Assembly (NCBI GenBank): GCA_024763575.1
Contig: JANTFF010000004.1
Coordinates: 1-11,882, forward strand
Length of the DNA: 11,882 nucleotides
Direction: 5' to 3'
Source of the DNA: Sulfurovum sp.
Lineage (GTDB): Bacteria > Campylobacterota > Campylobacteria > Campylobacterales > Sulfurovaceae
Made by a program: the position numbers and the translations under genes. How positions within the stretch are numbered: the stretch's first letter is position 1; the number at the start of each line of letters is the position of its first letter. The notes beneath the pieces are model-generated. The model was given only the letters and a program-made list of their open reading frames with translations. It ran no database searches and was not told the origin of the DNA. This document shows positions 11,202-11,882 of this stretch, one piece after another.

Positions 11202-11882
11202 ATGAAGCAATATGAACTACAAGCTATTGTTCAAAGGTTTAGTGATTTTAAATATATTAGTCGTGCAAGAAGAGTAGAAGACAATACTATAGAGATAACA
11301 TTTGATAGAGACAGTAGCTACTTCTTTAATATGACTAGGGGGTCAAGTTTCGTTTATAAGAGTGACTCAATTCGACCACTTCAGGGGTACAAAGCCCCTT
11401 TTGATACTCTATTGCACTCTTTGGTATCTGCTTCAAGTATTTTGAAAATAGAAGTTCCCAAAGCTGATAGAATTATTAGATTTGAACTATCTCCCAAAAG
11501 TAGCTACAAAGATAAAAAAATCACACTTCAGTTTGAGTTTACGGGGCGACATACTAATGTTATATTACTTGATGAAAATGATGTAATAATAGAGGCTCTA
11601 AGACATATTGATGCTGATAGTTCATTTCGTGTTATTCGCCCTGGTATTGAGTTATTGGCTATACCTCCTTTTAATAGAAAAGAGGAGGGCAAAGATATAG
11701 AAGATATAGATAAATATCTATCTCAAAAATATATAGATTTTGAGACCAAACGAGTAAATGGATTAAAAAAGCAAAAACTTCTAACTGTTCAAAAAAAACA
11801 GCAAAAACTTCAAAAGTTACTAGATAAACTACCTAATCCAGAGGAGTTAGTTCAGAGTGAGAAAACATATCAAAATTATGCA
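11202..11882 (+). CDS. NFACT (RqcH/Rqc2) family protein, 3'-truncated by window end
   Basis: An uninterrupted frame of 227 codons runs from ATG 11202 to the last base. It matches the N-terminal NFACT-N domain of the RqcH/Rqc2/FbpA family, historically annotated as fibronectin-binding protein. The family recognises stalled large ribosomal subunits carrying peptidyl-tRNA and, in bacteria such as Bacillus subtilis, adds alanine tails. Visible marks are the D89-R90 pair in KADRIIRFE, corresponding to the Asp-Arg motif needed for tailing by B. subtilis RqcH, and GRHTNVILLDENDVIIEALRHI-type sequence from 115. A lysine/glutamine-rich segment from about 183 begins the coiled-coil arm. The C-terminal DUF814 domain would lie beyond the window. 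It starts 6 bases after gltX and is probably co-transcribed. The N-terminus is more compact than in Firmicutes RqcH, as expected for the roughly 435-residue Campylobacterota forms. Confidence 0.88.
   Translation, partial: MKQYELQAIVQRFSDFKYISRARRVEDNTIEITFDRDSSYFFNMTRGSSFVYKSDSIRPLQGYKAPFDTLLHSLVSASSILKIEVPKADRIIRFELSPKSSYKDKKITLQFEFTGRHTNVILLDENDVIIEALRHIDADSSFRVIRPGIELLAIPPFNRKEEGKDIEDIDKYLSQKYIDFETKRVNGLKKQKLLTVQKKQQKLQKLLDKLPNPEELVQSEKTYQNYA

Overview
The window is AT-rich (about one-third G+C by eye), densely packed and read entirely from the + strand. Protein similarity recognised from memory points to Campylobacterota (Epsilonproteobacteria). The oligosaccharyltransferase, aminotransferase and dehydratase closely resemble Campylobacter jejuni PglB, PglE and PglF, but the gene order is not that of the C. 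jejuni pgl locus. A non-Campylobacter, non-Helicobacter member such as a Sulfurimonas- or Sulfurovum-like bacterium is plausible. The genus is not established.

Positions 1-6475 hold a tightly coupled N-glycosylation block. It consists of a 5'-truncated GT4 glycosyltransferase, pglB (oligosaccharyltransferase), a pglC-like phosphoglycosyltransferase, pglE (UDP-4-keto-sugar aminotransferase) and pglF (UDP-GlcNAc 4,6-dehydratase). Neighbours overlap, abut or lie 5 bases apart. PglF and PglE would make UDP-4-amino-4,6-dideoxy-GlcNAc. The phosphoglycosyltransferase would start a lipid-linked glycan, the GT4 enzyme would add a sugar, and PglB would move the finished glycan to periplasmic proteins. 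No pglD acetyltransferase, no flippase (pglK or wzx) and no further glycosyltransferases lie in the window, so they are upstream, elsewhere or absent.

Positions 6475-9750 hold sugar-precursor genes. kpsF (arabinose-5-phosphate isomerase, Kdo pathway) is coupled to pglF by a TAATG overlap. It is followed by tviB (UDP-HexNAc 6-dehydrogenase) and galE. GalE has Cys at the position that controls N-acetylhexosamine acceptance. GalE and TviB together could therefore supply UDP-GalNAc and a UDP-HexNAc uronic acid. A clear TATAAT box precedes tviB.

Positions 9751-11882 return to housekeeping functions: gltX (glutamyl-tRNA synthetase) behind its own likely promoter, then, 6 bases later, the N-terminal part of an NFACT/RqcH-family ribosome quality-control protein cut by the window end. 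I saw no RNA genes, mobile elements, CRISPR arrays or convincing terminators, and no gene-free stretch over 50 bases. The main interest is the altered composition of the pgl block: a divergent phosphoglycosyltransferase, no adjacent pglD, and kpsF, tviB and galE attached. I do not see a wholly unknown system.
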